Positions 44,831-53,094 of a stretch of 64,000 nucleotides of DNA are shown piece by piece. Made by a program: the position numbers and the translations under genes. The DNA lies in assembly GCF_017377875.1 (NCBI RefSeq), contig NZ_CP070975.1:2728001-2792000 (forward strand), in the 5' to 3' direction. The DNA is from Alcaligenes sp. SORT26. GTDB taxonomy: Bacteria > Pseudomonadota > Gammaproteobacteria > Burkholderiales > Burkholderiaceae_B. Positions within the stretch are counted from its first letter, which is position 1. Every line of letters begins with the position of its first letter. The notes below the pieces were generated by a model. That model did no database searches and was not told the DNA's origin. It worked only from the letters and a program-made list of their open reading frames with translations.

Positions 44831-46066
44831 CTATTTTACAACCCCCAGCTCACTGACTGGTCGTGTCACCGTGCGGCAACGGCCAGCCAGAACATACAGC
44901 AAAATAGCCAGCAAACCGCAGCCGCCAATCGCCAAGGGCAAAACCTGCGGCCCAGGCACCGCCAAGCTGACGATGTAGCCCACCACTGCCGAAATCAGGT
45001 AATGGAACATACCCATCAAGGCGGCAGCCGTACCTGCCTGTGGGCCAGCCACATTCATGGTCAAAGCCGTTACGTTACCAAACACCATGCCCAAAGAGCC
45101 AACCGAAACGGCAATCAAAGCGGCATACAGGATCAGTCCAGCCGCATCTGCTTGCACCACCGCATACAGGAGCAAGGCCGAGGCCGTATGAACAATCAAG
45201 CCCAAGGCCAGTACCCGAGAAGTGGGCATGCTGGCCTTCAACAAGTAATTGCTGACGAGCCCGCCCAACACCAGTGCCACCGAGTTACCGGCAAACACAT
45301 AACTGAACACGGCAGGCGACAAGGAAAAATGCTGTGTAAACACAAAGGCCGAGCCACTGATATAGACAAATAAGGCCGCCAATGCAAACCCACCGGAGCC
45401 GGTATACGCCATGAATGCCTTATTGCCCAACTCGCGACCATAAGCGCGAAGAATATGGCCTGGATTCAAAGGCACACGCTGACTCACAGGCAGGGAATCC
45501 GGTATGGCTTTAAGTCCCCAAAACAGCCCCATCGTCCCTAATGCAGCCAGCATCCAGAAAATGGCACGCCAGTCTGCATGGCTCAATAGATAGGCACCCA
45601 AAATGGGAGCCACAATCGGTGCAATCATCATCACCTGCATCAGCAGAGAAAAGATGCTGGCCGACTCTTTGACATCACACAAGTCCGCCACAATGGCACG
45701 CGGTGTAACCAAGCCTGCTGCAGCACCCAAAGCCTGAATAAAACGCGCTGCCAACAAAGCCTCAACCGATGTGGCCAAAGCGCCAAAAACCGAGCCCACC
45801 ACAAAAATAACCACGCCCAACAGCAAGGGCACTCGACGCCCGAAGCGATCCAGCAAAGGGCCGTAAATACCTTGGCCCAAAGCCAGGCCCGCCAAAAACA
45901 CGGACAAGGTTTGCTGAATCCGGCCAGGAGAAGCACCCAGTTCCTGCGCGATCGCGGGCATGCCCGGCAAATACATATCAATTGCCATGGCATCCAATGC
46001 GGTCAACAAGGCCAGCAACAAGATCAAAGGCCAGGCCAGGCTTCTGGTACGTGACAGCTCGCTCAT
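44831..46066 (-). CDS. MFS transporter, Bcr/CflA multidrug efflux family
   Basis: 411-residue, 12-helix drug:H+ antiporter. Family marks are LTALDAMAIDMYLPGMPAIA in helix 1, GPLLDRFGRRVPLLLG (motif A) and RFIQALGAAAGLVTPRAIVA (motif B with the antiport Arg), which is characteristic of Bcr/CflA. Drug spectrum unknown. First gene of an exporter-tetR operon with the palindrome CCTACC-GATA-GGTAGG about 83 bases upstream. Confidence 0.9.
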   Translation of the reverse strand: MSELSRTRSLAWPLILLLALLTALDAMAIDMYLPGMPAIAQELGASPGRIQQTLSVFLAGLALGQGIYGPLLDRFGRRVPLLLGVVIFVVGSVFGALATSVEALLAARFIQALGAAAGLVTPRAIVADLCDVKESASIFSLLMQVMMIAPIVAPILGAYLLSHADWRAIFWMLAALGTMGLFWGLKAIPDSLPVSQRVPLNPGHILRAYGRELGNKAFMAYTGSGGFALAALFVYISGSAFVFTQHFSLSPAVFSYVFAGNSVALVLGGLVSNYLLKASMPTSRVLALGLIVHTASALLLYAVVQADAAGLILYAALIAVSVGSLGMVFGNVTALTMNVAGPQAGTAAALMGMFHYLISAVVGYIVSLAVPGPQVLPLAIGGCGLLAILLYVLAGRCRTVTRPVSELGVVK

Positions 46067-46148
46067 GTCACGCTCTCTACAATGCGGAAAAACAGAAACT
46101 CAAACACGCTCACACTCCCGTATATAGCGTTACCAATTAAACTACCTA

Positions 46149-46164
46149 CCTACCGATAGGTAGG
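46149..46164 (-). promoter_or_regulatory. TetR-type operator before the Bcr/CflA exporter
   Basis: CCTACC-GATA-GGTAGG is a perfect 6-bp dyad, extended on the left by two further CTAC repeats. It sits 83 bases upstream of the exporter ATG in the only leftward promoter region of the exporter-tetR operon. Confidence 0.65.
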
Positions 46165-46202
46165 ATAGCCGTAACTATACTCCTTTTAAAGATTCAGGTA
46201 AA

Positions 46203-46231
46203 AAAAAACCCCGGAAATACCGGGGTTTTTT
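46203..46231 (-). terminator. Intrinsic terminator of the ferritin-like gene
   Basis: AAAAACCCCGG / CCGGGGTTTTT (46204-46214, 46220-46230) with an AAATA loop, flanked by A-run and T-run on opposite sides, so it can act in both directions. It stops the ferritin-like transcript (stop at 46251) before the exporter promoter. Confidence 0.9.
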
Positions 46232-46250
46232 GAGAGTCTGTGCAAATAAG

Positions 46251-46799
46251 CTAGATATCCAGCAAATCGCTCATGTCGTCGGCATGCTCTTCTTCCACCG
46301 CCATGATTTCAACCAGCATCTGCCGTGTTGTCGGATCGGTATCGCCAATACGTTCAATCATCTGGCGATAGGACTCAATAGCAATACGCTCGGCAATCAG
46401 ATTGGCACGAATCATGGACTTGATGTCACCGCTGTCGTCATACTCCGCATGACTGCGCTGGACCAGGTTTTTAGGGTTGAAATCCGGTTCGCCGTTCAGT
46501 TGCACAATACGTTCGGCAATGCGGTCGGCATGCTCGGCCTCTTGCTGAGCGTGCTCCAGAAACTCGGCTTTGATGGGCTCATTGTTCAAGCCGGTGGCGG
46601 TGAAGTAATGGCGCTTGTAGCGCATCACACAGACCAGCTCGGTGGCCAGGGCTTCATTCAACATCTGAATGATTTCTTCGCGATTGCCCTTGTAGCCGGA
46701 CGCTACGGCACCATCGTCCACAAACTTTTTGGCGGCTGCCCGGATAGCGGCAACATCAATGGGACCGTGGCTGGATTGAACTGCTTTCTGCTTGCTCAT
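46251..46799 (-). CDS. Ferritin-like (bacterioferritin-related) protein
   Basis: 182-residue four-helix ferritin. The di-iron ligands of bacterioferritin align: Glu54 (ATELVCVMRY), Glu87 and His90 (QEAEHADR), Glu137 (AERIAIES), Glu169 and His172 (EEEHADD). The haem-binding Met of classical Bfr falls on Ala88, so haem binding in the usual way is unlikely. There are about 45 extra N-terminal residues before the first core helix. ATG 46799 has GGAGGA six bases upstream. It would oxidise and store iron in the cytosol. Single gene with its own terminator. Confidence 0.87.
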   Translation of the reverse strand: MSKQKAVQSSHGPIDVAAIRAAAKKFVDDGAVASGYKGNREEIIQMLNEALATELVCVMRYKRHYFTATGLNNEPIKAEFLEHAQQEAEHADRIAERIVQLNGEPDFNPKNLVQRSHAEYDDSGDIKSMIRANLIAERIAIESYRQMIERIGDTDPTTRQMLVEIMAVEEEHADDMSDLLDI

Positions 46800-47165
46800 T
46801 GCATTCCTCCGTATTGATTCCCGCCGCGAAAGTGCGGCGCTGTATCGCGCAACCGCCGGAAACGAACACACTGACTTCAAAAGCAATAAGAGCTTGTTCA
46901 AAGAACAAGCGCTTTACCTAAACCTGAGCTTGAAGTCTGCACGCTGCATGTGTTTAAAACCGGCCGTGCAAGAAACTGAACAAAGTGGATAGGTCTTTTC
47001 ATGGTAACGACGGCTCCCTGGCTTGAAAAGCTCAAAACTGCTTGTTTTAGTGGCAGTAACACGGGGGTTCTGTGCAGAAAAGGCCAAATTTACTGAGCGT
47101 GCAACGAGCGGGGACTCACGAGCCATGCGGGTTACGCGATGAAACACTACGTTCACTACGGCAGG

Positions 47166-47194
47166 AAAAACCGGCTTGAACTCGTTCAAGCCGG
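47166..47194 (-). terminator. Orphan leftward intrinsic terminator
   Basis: Perfect 10-bp stem CCGGCTTGAA / TTCAAGCCGG (47171-47180, 47185-47194), CTCG loop, followed on the minus strand by five U. No leftward gene ends here: the nearest upstream sequence on this strand is the start region of the rightward ChrB gene. Confidence 0.75.
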
Positions 47195-47304
47195 GATACA
47201 AGACCAAACACTTGGATACATGCATCCAGCCGCTGAACGCTCTTGGCAAGTTGAAAATTGAGCCTGCACTGAATTATCGATTCTTCTTTTCAGAACCTAT
47301 CAGT
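47166..47304 (-). ncRNA. Candidate small RNA
   Basis: The orphan terminator could end a short leftward transcript. On the minus strand TTGATT (complement of 47335-47340) and CATATT (complement of 47311-47316) are 18 bases apart and would start transcription near 47304, giving about 140 nt. No open frame or known RNA family is recognised. The promoter would overlap the ChrB start region. This rests only on promoter and terminator shape. Confidence 0.3.
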
Positions 47305-47344
47305 TCGACTAATATGAAACGGTCGTTACTTTTAAATCAAGACC

Positions 47345-47887
47345 ATGACTTCAATAACCTGGTTACTGCTGACCTACAAGGTGCCCTCCGAACCCAGTGC
47401 AAAACGGCTGGCCCTGTGGCGACGCCTGAAAGCCCTTGGAGCGGTCTATCTGCAAAACGGTGTCTGCGTACTGCCCAAAACAGATGAACACATACGCCGC
47501 CTGAAAGTGCTGGAGAACGACATCACCACCATGGAAGGCGACTGCGTGTTGCTGGAAACCATTGCGCTGGACAAGGCACAGGAAGAAAAAGTCATTACTC
47601 GTTTTACGGACGACCGCAACGAGCAATACCAGGAACTGCTGGGCCGTTGCAAAGACTTCGAGGCCGAAATTGCCAAAGAAATTTCGATTCAGAAATTTAC
47701 CTACGCCGAGCTGGACGAAGAAGAAACCGATCTGAAAAAACTGGAAAACTGGTACGAGAAAATCCAGAAACTGGATTTTTATGGCGCCCCCCTGGCACAG
47801 GTTGCTCAAGCGCGCCTGCAAGAGTGCAAGGCAAGACTGGATGAGTATGCCCAAATGGTCTATGACGCTCATGAAGAAAACCGCTAA
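47345..47887 (+). CDS. ChrB N-terminal-domain (chromate resistance) protein
   Basis: 180-residue protein matching the N-terminal regulatory domain of the chromate-resistance regulator ChrB (TSITWLLLTYKVPSEPSAKR, LALWRRLKALGAVYLQNGV, CVLPKTDE). The middle is a charged coiled-coil-like helix (about 80-165). It lacks the C-terminal domain of full ChrB. ATG 47345 has no strong ribosome site. Its last 17 bases overlap the start of the MFS gene, so the two are translationally coupled. No chrA chromate transporter is nearby. Confidence 0.8.
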   Translation: MTSITWLLLTYKVPSEPSAKRLALWRRLKALGAVYLQNGVCVLPKTDEHIRRLKVLENDITTMEGDCVLLETIALDKAQEEKVITRFTDDRNEQYQELLGRCKDFEAEIAKEISIQKFTYAELDEEETDLKKLENWYEKIQKLDFYGAPLAQVAQARLQECKARLDEYAQMVYDAHEENR

Positions 47888-49097
47888 GCCTGCGTCAACA
47901 CCGGCTTCCGATGCGCCGCGAGCCAAAATCCACCGCAGTGTCTGGGCCTTGGGTTTTGTGTCCATGTTCATGGACATTTCATCGGAACTGATCCACGCCC
48001 TGCTACCTATCTACATGGTCACCGTCATGGGTACGTCGGTACTGGCCGTGGGCTTTATTGAAGGCATTGCCGAAGCCACAGCCTCCATCATGAAAGTGTT
48101 TTCCGGAGCGGTCAGCGACCGTTTTGGAAAGCGCAAACTGCTGGCCGTGATTGGCTATGGTCTGGCCGCCCTGACCAAGCCCATTTTTCCGCTGGCAAAT
48201 TCGCTGGATTGGCTGGTCGGTGCCCGCTTCGTGGACCGCATAGGCAAAGGCATACGCGGCGCACCCCGCGATGCTTTGGTTGCTGATGTCACCCCGCCCG
48301 AACTGCGAGGCGCCGCCTACGGTTTGCGGCAAACGCTGGATACGATTGGCGCCTTTATCGGCCCCTTGCTGGCTATTGCCCTGATGTGGTGGACGGCCAA
48401 TAACTACCAGCTCATTTTCTGGGTCGCTGTCCTGCCTGCTTTTGCGGCCATCGCCGTGCTGGTGTTCTTTGTGCGCGAGCCCAAAATACCGGCCACCACC
48501 CGCCCCCGCAAACTGCCCCTGAACCGGGAAGATTTGGGTCGGCTGGGTTCCCGTTACTGGTGGGTCGTCGCGATTGGGCTGGCCTTCACCCTGGCCCGTT
48601 TCAGCGAAGCCTTCCTGATTCTGCGCGGCGAATCCAGTGGCCTGCCGCCCATGTGGGCACCCGCCGTCCTGGTCGTCATGAGTGTGGCCTTCTCCCTGTC
48701 TGCCTACCCGGCGGGTGTCTTGTCAGATCGCATGCGCAAAACGGATCTGCTCCTGATTGGCGTCGCCTTGCTGATTGCCGCAGACCTGACTCTGGCCTTC
48801 GTACCCGGCTTGCTCGGCCTGGGCCTGGGCGTTGCCCTATGGGGCCTGCACATGGGCTTCACACAGGGTCTGTTCAATGTGCTGATTGCCGACAGCGCCC
48901 CCGCTGAACTGCGCGGCACCGCCTTTGGCATGTTCCATCTACTAACCGGCATCGCCCTGCTGCTGGCCAGCGTCATCGCCGGTCTACTCTGGGACACCAT
49001 CGGCTTCCAAGGCACCTTTGCGGCCGGGGCAATCTTTGCAGTACTGACCGGCTTGGGATTGCTGACCTTAAGACGAAGCTCCCAAGGGGCGTTCTAA
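47871..49097 (+). CDS. MFS transporter coupled to the ChrB-domain protein
   Basis: 408-residue, 12-helix permease. ATG 47871 overlaps the end of the ChrB-domain gene. VSMFMDISSELIHALLPIYM is a distinctive helix 1 of this MFS group; GAVSDRFGKRKLLAVIGYGL is motif A, and DRIGKGIRGAPRDALVAD follows helix 4. The substrate is unknown; the partner suggests a metal oxyanion but does not prove it. A strong terminator lies just after the stop. Confidence 0.85.
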   Translation: MKKTAKPASTPASDAPRAKIHRSVWALGFVSMFMDISSELIHALLPIYMVTVMGTSVLAVGFIEGIAEATASIMKVFSGAVSDRFGKRKLLAVIGYGLAALTKPIFPLANSLDWLVGARFVDRIGKGIRGAPRDALVADVTPPELRGAAYGLRQTLDTIGAFIGPLLAIALMWWTANNYQLIFWVAVLPAFAAIAVLVFFVREPKIPATTRPRKLPLNREDLGRLGSRYWWVVAIGLAFTLARFSEAFLILRGESSGLPPMWAPAVLVVMSVAFSLSAYPAGVLSDRMRKTDLLLIGVALLIAADLTLAFVPGLLGLGLGVALWGLHMGFTQGLFNVLIADSAPAELRGTAFGMFHLLTGIALLLASVIAGLLWDTIGFQGTFAAGAIFAVLTGLGLLTLRRSSQGAF

Positions 49098-49100
49098 TCA

Positions 49101-49129
49101 AAAAGGCCGACTTCATGTCGGCCTTTTTT
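49101..49129 (+). terminator. Bidirectional terminator between the MFS and ridA genes
   Basis: GGCCGAC-TTCAT-GTCGGCC (49105-49123) flanked by AAAA and TTTTTT. It stops the rightward ChrB-MFS transcript and, from the other side, the GntR-FAH-Bug-RidA operon. Confidence 0.92.
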
Positions 49130-49136
49130 CATTTCA

Positions 49137-49523
49137 TCATTCCGCGACGGCGGCGATGCACTCGATTTCCAGCAGGAACAGGGGATTGCCCATATCCGCC
49201 GCAATCGTGGTGCGTGCTGGATACTCGCCATCCTTGAAGTAGGTGCGATAGATCTCGTTCATACGAGCAAAGTCACCGGCATTCTTCAGAATCACATTCG
49301 CTTTGACGATATGGTCCAGACTGGAGCCTGCTTCTTCCAGCAAGGCTTGCACATTGGCCATGACCTGATGCATCTGGGCATCGAAGTCGTTTTCAGCAAT
49401 CTGGCGGTCGTCAAAAAAACCGGGTTGGCCAGAGACAAACACGAAGCCATTGGATCGCACAGCAGGCGACAAGGGTGCACGTGGGGGAGTCACTTTGTCG
49501 GAACGGATAATTTCTTTAATCAT
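49137..49523 (-). CDS. RidA family protein
   Basis: 128-residue YjgF/YER057c/UK114 protein. Classical RidA releases ammonia from reactive enamines such as 2-aminoacrylate; relatives act in catabolic pathways (for example 2-aminomuconate deaminase). The Arg of PARTTIAA (about 103) and the ECIAAV end are conserved. ATG 49523 is chosen because AGGAG stands six bases upstream; the ATG two codons earlier is too close to it. Last gene of GntR-FAH-Bug-RidA. Confidence 0.88.
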   Translation of the reverse strand: MIKEIIRSDKVTPPRAPLSPAVRSNGFVFVSGQPGFFDDRQIAENDFDAQMHQVMANVQALLEEAGSSLDHIVKANVILKNAGDFARMNEIYRTYFKDGEYPARTTIAADMGNPLFLLEIECIAAVAE

Positions 49524-49584
49524 ATTCATCTCCTAGTTAGTAGCTTGAGCTCGACTGGCTCTTTTCTTGTGTTCTGTGACAGGT

Positions 49585-50559
49585 TTACTGGGCACTGGCG
49601 CCGGATGCCTTGACGACGGTAGCGGCCATTTCCATTTCAGATTTCAGATACTGGGCAAACTCGGCCGATGTGGTGCCAGCAGGCTCCAAACCTTGAGCCA
49701 ACAGGCGCTCGCGGATTTCGGGCAGATTCACGATGCGGACAAACTCAGCACTCAGCTGCTCCACAATCGCTGCGGGGGTCCCAGCAGGAACAATCACGCC
49801 ATACCAGGAGTTGGAGTTCATATTGTCCACACCCGCTTCTTTGAACGTGGGCACCTCCGGGATGGACTCCAGACGGGTGTCATTAGCCAAAGCAATGGCA
49901 CGCAGCTTGCCGGATTTCACATGAGGCAAAACATCCGGCGTATTGGCAAACATCATGTCCACATGACCGCCCAGCAAATCGTTCAAAGCCGGAGCCTGGC
50001 CTTTGTACGGAATATGCAGCACATCAATCTTGGCTTCTGACTTCAGGCGTTCGATAGCGATATGCGGCGATGTACCAGCACCAAAGGATGCAAAAGACAG
50101 CTCGCCCGGTTTGGACTTGGCAGCGGCAATCACATCCGCCAGGGTTTTGACCGGAACATCGGGATTCGCCACCAGCAAATGCGGCGTGTAAGCCACCCGG
50201 CTAACTGGCGTAAAGTCTTTCACCGTGTCGTAGCGCAAGTTGTCATACAGGCTGGGGTTGATGGCAAAACTATTGGCCACCATGCCCAAGGTGTAGCCAT
50301 CCGGGGCTGCACGAGCCACGATTTCCGTACCAATCACCGTACCGGCACCCGGCTTGTTATCGATGATGACGGGCTGCTTGAAGTCATCCGACATTTTCTG
50401 CGCCAGACTGCGGGTCAGATTGTCCAAGGTACCGCCCGCCGGGAACGGGACAATAATGGTGATAGGTTTGGTGGGATATTCCTGTGCCGACACAAGCGAG
50501 GGCACAGCCGTTAAAGCGCTTAATGCAGCCACGCCTGACAGGATTAATTTAAAGCGCAT
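49585..50559 (-). CDS. Bug-type tripartite tricarboxylate transporter substrate-binding protein
   Basis: Periplasmic binding protein of the TctC/Bug family, 324 residues. A Sec signal peptide ends at about Ala25 (SLVSA before QEYP). Family marks: IIVPFPAGGTLDNLTR, PVIIDNKPGAGTVIG, APDGYTL, DVLHIPYKGQAPALNDLLGG. The ligand is usually a carboxylate or similar small acid. The membrane subunits TctA/TctB are not encoded nearby, a common situation in Bordetella and relatives. ATG 50559 follows AAGG. It follows the FAH gene by 11 bases. Confidence 0.93.
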   Translation of the reverse strand: MRFKLILSGVAALSALTAVPSLVSAQEYPTKPITIIVPFPAGGTLDNLTRSLAQKMSDDFKQPVIIDNKPGAGTVIGTEIVARAAPDGYTLGMVANSFAINPSLYDNLRYDTVKDFTPVSRVAYTPHLLVANPDVPVKTLADVIAAAKSKPGELSFASFGAGTSPHIAIERLKSEAKIDVLHIPYKGQAPALNDLLGGHVDMMFANTPDVLPHVKSGKLRAIALANDTRLESIPEVPTFKEAGVDNMNSNSWYGVIVPAGTPAAIVEQLSAEFVRIVNLPEIRERLLAQGLEPAGTTSAEFAQYLKSEMEMAATVVKASGASAQ

Positions 50560-50570
50560 AGTCGTCAACC

Positions 50571-51488
50571 TTACTCAATAGTAGTGACCAGCTCGCCAAT
50601 GGCAGAGATGCGAGCCTTGATGACATCGCCCGGCTCCAGAGAGCGAGGGGGTTGCAGGGCAAAGCCCACCCCAGAGGGTGTGCCTGTCGCAATAATGTCC
50701 CCCGGCTCCAGGGTCATGCCCGCCGACAACTGGGCGATGATGTTGGACACATCGAACAACATGTCCGAGGTATTGGCGGATTGGCGCAGCTCGCCGTTCA
50801 CTTCCAATTCAAGATCCAGCGCGTTGGGGTCTGCAATGGCAGTCTTCAGGGTCACGACAGGCCCAATCGGGCACGTGCCGTCCAGGGATTTGCCCTTGAA
50901 CCATTGGCCATGCAGCGCTTGCAGATCACGCGCCGTAATATCGTTGATCACCGTGTAGCCAAAAACATAATCCAGCGCGTCCTCCGGGCTGATGTCGCGG
51001 CCTTCCTTGCCGATCACAATGCCCAGCTCCACTTCGTAATCCAGCATCTTGGTATGGGCGGCGTGACGGCTGACCAAGGCCTGATGCCCGACTACCGTCG
51101 TAGGCGGTTTGCTGAAAAACTCCAGCGCTTTGGGGAAGTCATCGGCGGCACGACCACGTGCCAGATTGCCTTCCACGATATGGGCGCGGTAGTTGCGGCC
51201 TACACAGAAAATGTTCTTGGAGGGGTTGGGGATCGGGGCCAGAATGCACAGATCCTGGGCCGCATAGATAGCGACATTGGCCTGGGCGGCCTGCTCCATC
51301 AAAAGCTGCAGGCTGATCAATACCTCATCGCCCATAAAAATGGCATCAATGACTTCCGTAGGGGCCTGCCGACCGCTCAAGGGGTGATCCACCCTGCCCC
51401 AAGCCTGTGTCAGATCCACGACGCGATCATCGTCCAGCATCCCGCCCAAACGCGTTTCCCCCGCGTCTACAAACGTCAGTAACCTCAT
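50571..51488 (-). CDS. Fumarylacetoacetate hydrolase (FAH) family protein
   Basis: 305-residue FAH-fold enzyme. The C-terminal catalytic domain begins near residue 90 (FCVGRNYRAH); metal ligands are in DYEVELGIVIG (Glu/Glu) and NDITARDLQ (Asp), then KSLDGTCPIGP and IATGTPSGVG. FAH-family enzymes cleave or hydrate 2-oxo acids in aromatic or sugar-acid catabolism. The specific substrate is unknown. The ATG shares a base with the GntR stop (TAATG), so it is tightly coupled. Confidence 0.9.
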   Translation of the reverse strand: MRLLTFVDAGETRLGGMLDDDRVVDLTQAWGRVDHPLSGRQAPTEVIDAIFMGDEVLISLQLLMEQAAQANVAIYAAQDLCILAPIPNPSKNIFCVGRNYRAHIVEGNLARGRAADDFPKALEFFSKPPTTVVGHQALVSRHAAHTKMLDYEVELGIVIGKEGRDISPEDALDYVFGYTVINDITARDLQALHGQWFKGKSLDGTCPIGPVVTLKTAIADPNALDLELEVNGELRQSANTSDMLFDVSNIIAQLSAGMTLEPGDIIATGTPSGVGFALQPPRSLEPGDVIKARISAIGELVTTIE

Positions 51489-52162
51489 TACAGCGACCCT
51501 CCCGATTGGATGTTGTTGGAACTGTTCAGGGTTTGGGTCAACAGCCCTTGCACGTGCTCGCGTGCCAATCGGTCTGCCAGCGCCCCATCCCGTTTTTCAA
51601 TAGCGTCGATCATGGCCAGATGCTCGGCCAAGGATTCATGCGCACGCTTCAGGCGTTCGATGGTCTTGGTCTTGAGCATGTCGCGGTGCCCAAACGACTT
51701 CCAAACCTTCTCCAACAAGCTATTGGCGGCCAAACGCATGATGGCGGCGTGAAACTCCACATTGGCTGCCGCGTATTCGCTGACACGCTCTTCCACATTC
51801 TCTTGATTGAAGGGCGCAAACAGAGCGCGCAAGGCATCCACATCCCGCTGCGAGGCATTCAAGGCGGCCTCACGGGCCGCAAAGGCTTCCAGTTCAATAC
51901 GCAACTTCAGCCATTCGATGTAGTCCTGTTTGGTCAAGGGCGAGAGCAAAGCCCCGCGCCGAGGTTCCATGGTCAAAATGCCTTCCTGCCCCAAACGCAG
52001 CAGCGCTTCGCGTACCGGCGTACGGCTGACATTGAGCATCTTGGCCAGTTCCTCTTCCCGAACCCGCACCGGCTCATCAATGTTTTTCACCAGGCCAAGA
52101 ACGTGAGCACGCACCGACTCATACACCCCATCGCTGTGACTTGTTGTTTTGATCGTGGTCAT
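51488..52162 (-). CDS. GntR family regulator, FadR/FCD subfamily
   Basis: 224 residues: winged helix-turn-helix (VYESVRAHVLGLVKN, VREEELAKMLNVSRTPVREA, LLRLGQEGILTMEPRRGA) at about 12-75, then an all-helical FCD ligand domain (about 80-210) with metal-binding His positions (EFHAAIM, HESLAEHLAMIDAI). ATG 52162 has AGGAAAG upstream. First gene of the operon it probably controls through the palindrome at 52195-52204. Confidence 0.9.
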   Translation of the reverse strand: MTTIKTTSHSDGVYESVRAHVLGLVKNIDEPVRVREEELAKMLNVSRTPVREALLRLGQEGILTMEPRRGALLSPLTKQDYIEWLKLRIELEAFAAREAALNASQRDVDALRALFAPFNQENVEERVSEYAAANVEFHAAIMRLAANSLLEKVWKSFGHRDMLKTKTIERLKRAHESLAEHLAMIDAIEKRDGALADRLAREHVQGLLTQTLNSSNNIQSGGSL

Positions 52163-52194
52163 TGCTTTCCTATTTTGCATTCATTTTTCATTAA

Positions 52195-52204
52195 TTGTAT
52201 ACAA
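52195..52204 (-). promoter_or_regulatory. GntR-type operator before the GntR-FAH-Bug-RidA operon
   Basis: TTGTATACAA is a perfect 10-bp palindrome 33 bases upstream of the gntR ATG and resembles TNGTNNNACNA sites of FadR-type regulators. It suggests that the regulator represses its own operon. Confidence 0.65.
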
Positions 52205-52241
52205 GACTGAAAGTTGGTACACATTGGTGTTTATACGGACG

Positions 52242-52280
52242 AAAAAAAAGCCCTGGCAAGCAGATGCTTGCCAGGGCTTT
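52242..52280 (-). terminator. Intrinsic terminator of ssb
   Basis: Perfect 16-bp stem (52247-52262 with 52265-52280; core GCCCTGGCAAGCA) and a 2-base apex, followed on the minus strand by further U (52242-52246). It begins about 29 bases after the ssb stop. Confidence 0.93.
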
Positions 52281-52308
52281 GATGTTCAGTCCCGCTAAGA
52301 GCTAGGCC

Positions 52309-52833
52309 TTAGAACGGAATATCGTCATCCATATCGGCCAGATTGTCCGACATAGGAGCTGTATTACGTGGGGCCTGTTGCTGTTGTTGCTGCTGGGGAG
52401 CAGGACGCTGTGCACGTTGCGGTGCAGGAGCACCACCGCCACCACCACCGCCGTATTCGCCACCACCCATGCTGCCACCGCCGCCGCCCATATCGCCGTC
52501 ACGACCACCCAGCATTTGCATTTGCTCGGCAATGATTTCAGTGGTGAATTTGTCCTGGCCATCCTGACCCGTCCATTTACGGGTGCGCAGACGACCTTCT
52601 ACGTAAACGGGACGGCCTTTGCGCAGGTACTCACCCGCGATTTCAGCCAGACGGTTGTAGAACACCACACGGTGCCATTCGGTTTCCTCGCGGCGCTCGC
52701 CGGAGGTACGATCTTTCCACTGCGAAGTCGTGGCAATGGAAATATTGCAGATAGCCGAGCCTTCTGCGCTGTAGCGTACTTCTGGGTCGCGGCCGAGGTT
52801 GCCCACCAGAATGACTTTATTTACCGATGCCAT
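52309..52833 (-). CDS. ssb: Single-stranded DNA-binding protein
   Basis: Binds single-stranded DNA in replication, repair and recombination. 174 residues. The OB fold fills residues 1-112 ([20 protein letters not shown] at the start, [18 protein letters not shown] in the middle); a Gly-rich then Gln/Pro-rich linker covers 113-165, and the acidic tip MDDDIPF that recruits partner proteins is intact. The run of Gln and Gly in the linker is long but usual for the family. Confidence 0.97.
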   Translation of the reverse strand: MASVNKVILVGNLGRDPEVRYSAEGSAICNISIATTSQWKDRTSGERREETEWHRVVFYNRLAEIAGEYLRKGRPVYVEGRLRTRKWTGQDGQDKFTTEIIAEQMQMLGGRDGDMGGGGGSMGGGEYGGGGGGGAPAPQRAQRPAPQQQQQQQAPRNTAPMSDNLADMDDDIPF

Positions 52834-53094
52834 GAAAAAAATCCTGTAGTCAAAAATTCAATATCAAGCCGTATTATCGTGGATTCGTGCCTTAATTAAC
52901 ACTCCCTCCCCGCTCCAGGGAGGGCAGTTTTGTCCATGCAAACGATCCGCGTACGGCGCTTTGAACGGCACATCAGACTCACAACCCTGGCGGTGCCGCC
53001 TGCTATGCCCAGCTCTTAATTCTTAGGGCCAATCCGGCCACTTTACTTGCTGCTGCCTGCTACGTCTTCGTGCAAGCGTAACAGGCAATGCCTT

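Larger units (their letters stand above)
46800..47344. other. 545-base gap between the ferritin-like and ChrB-domain genes
   Basis: Divergent upstream region. It holds a perfect 8-bp hairpin GCTTGTTC-AAA-GAACAAGC (46892-46910), an orphan leftward terminator (47166-47194), and a possible rightward promoter for the ChrB gene (TTGAAA 47251-47256, 17 bases, TTATCG 47274-47279). No plausible protein-coding frame was seen. Confidence 0.55.

Noticed and set aside
46914-47249. 111-codon leftward frame in the gap before the ChrB-domain gene
   Set aside because: It runs across the orphan terminator and has no recognisable motif or ribosome site.
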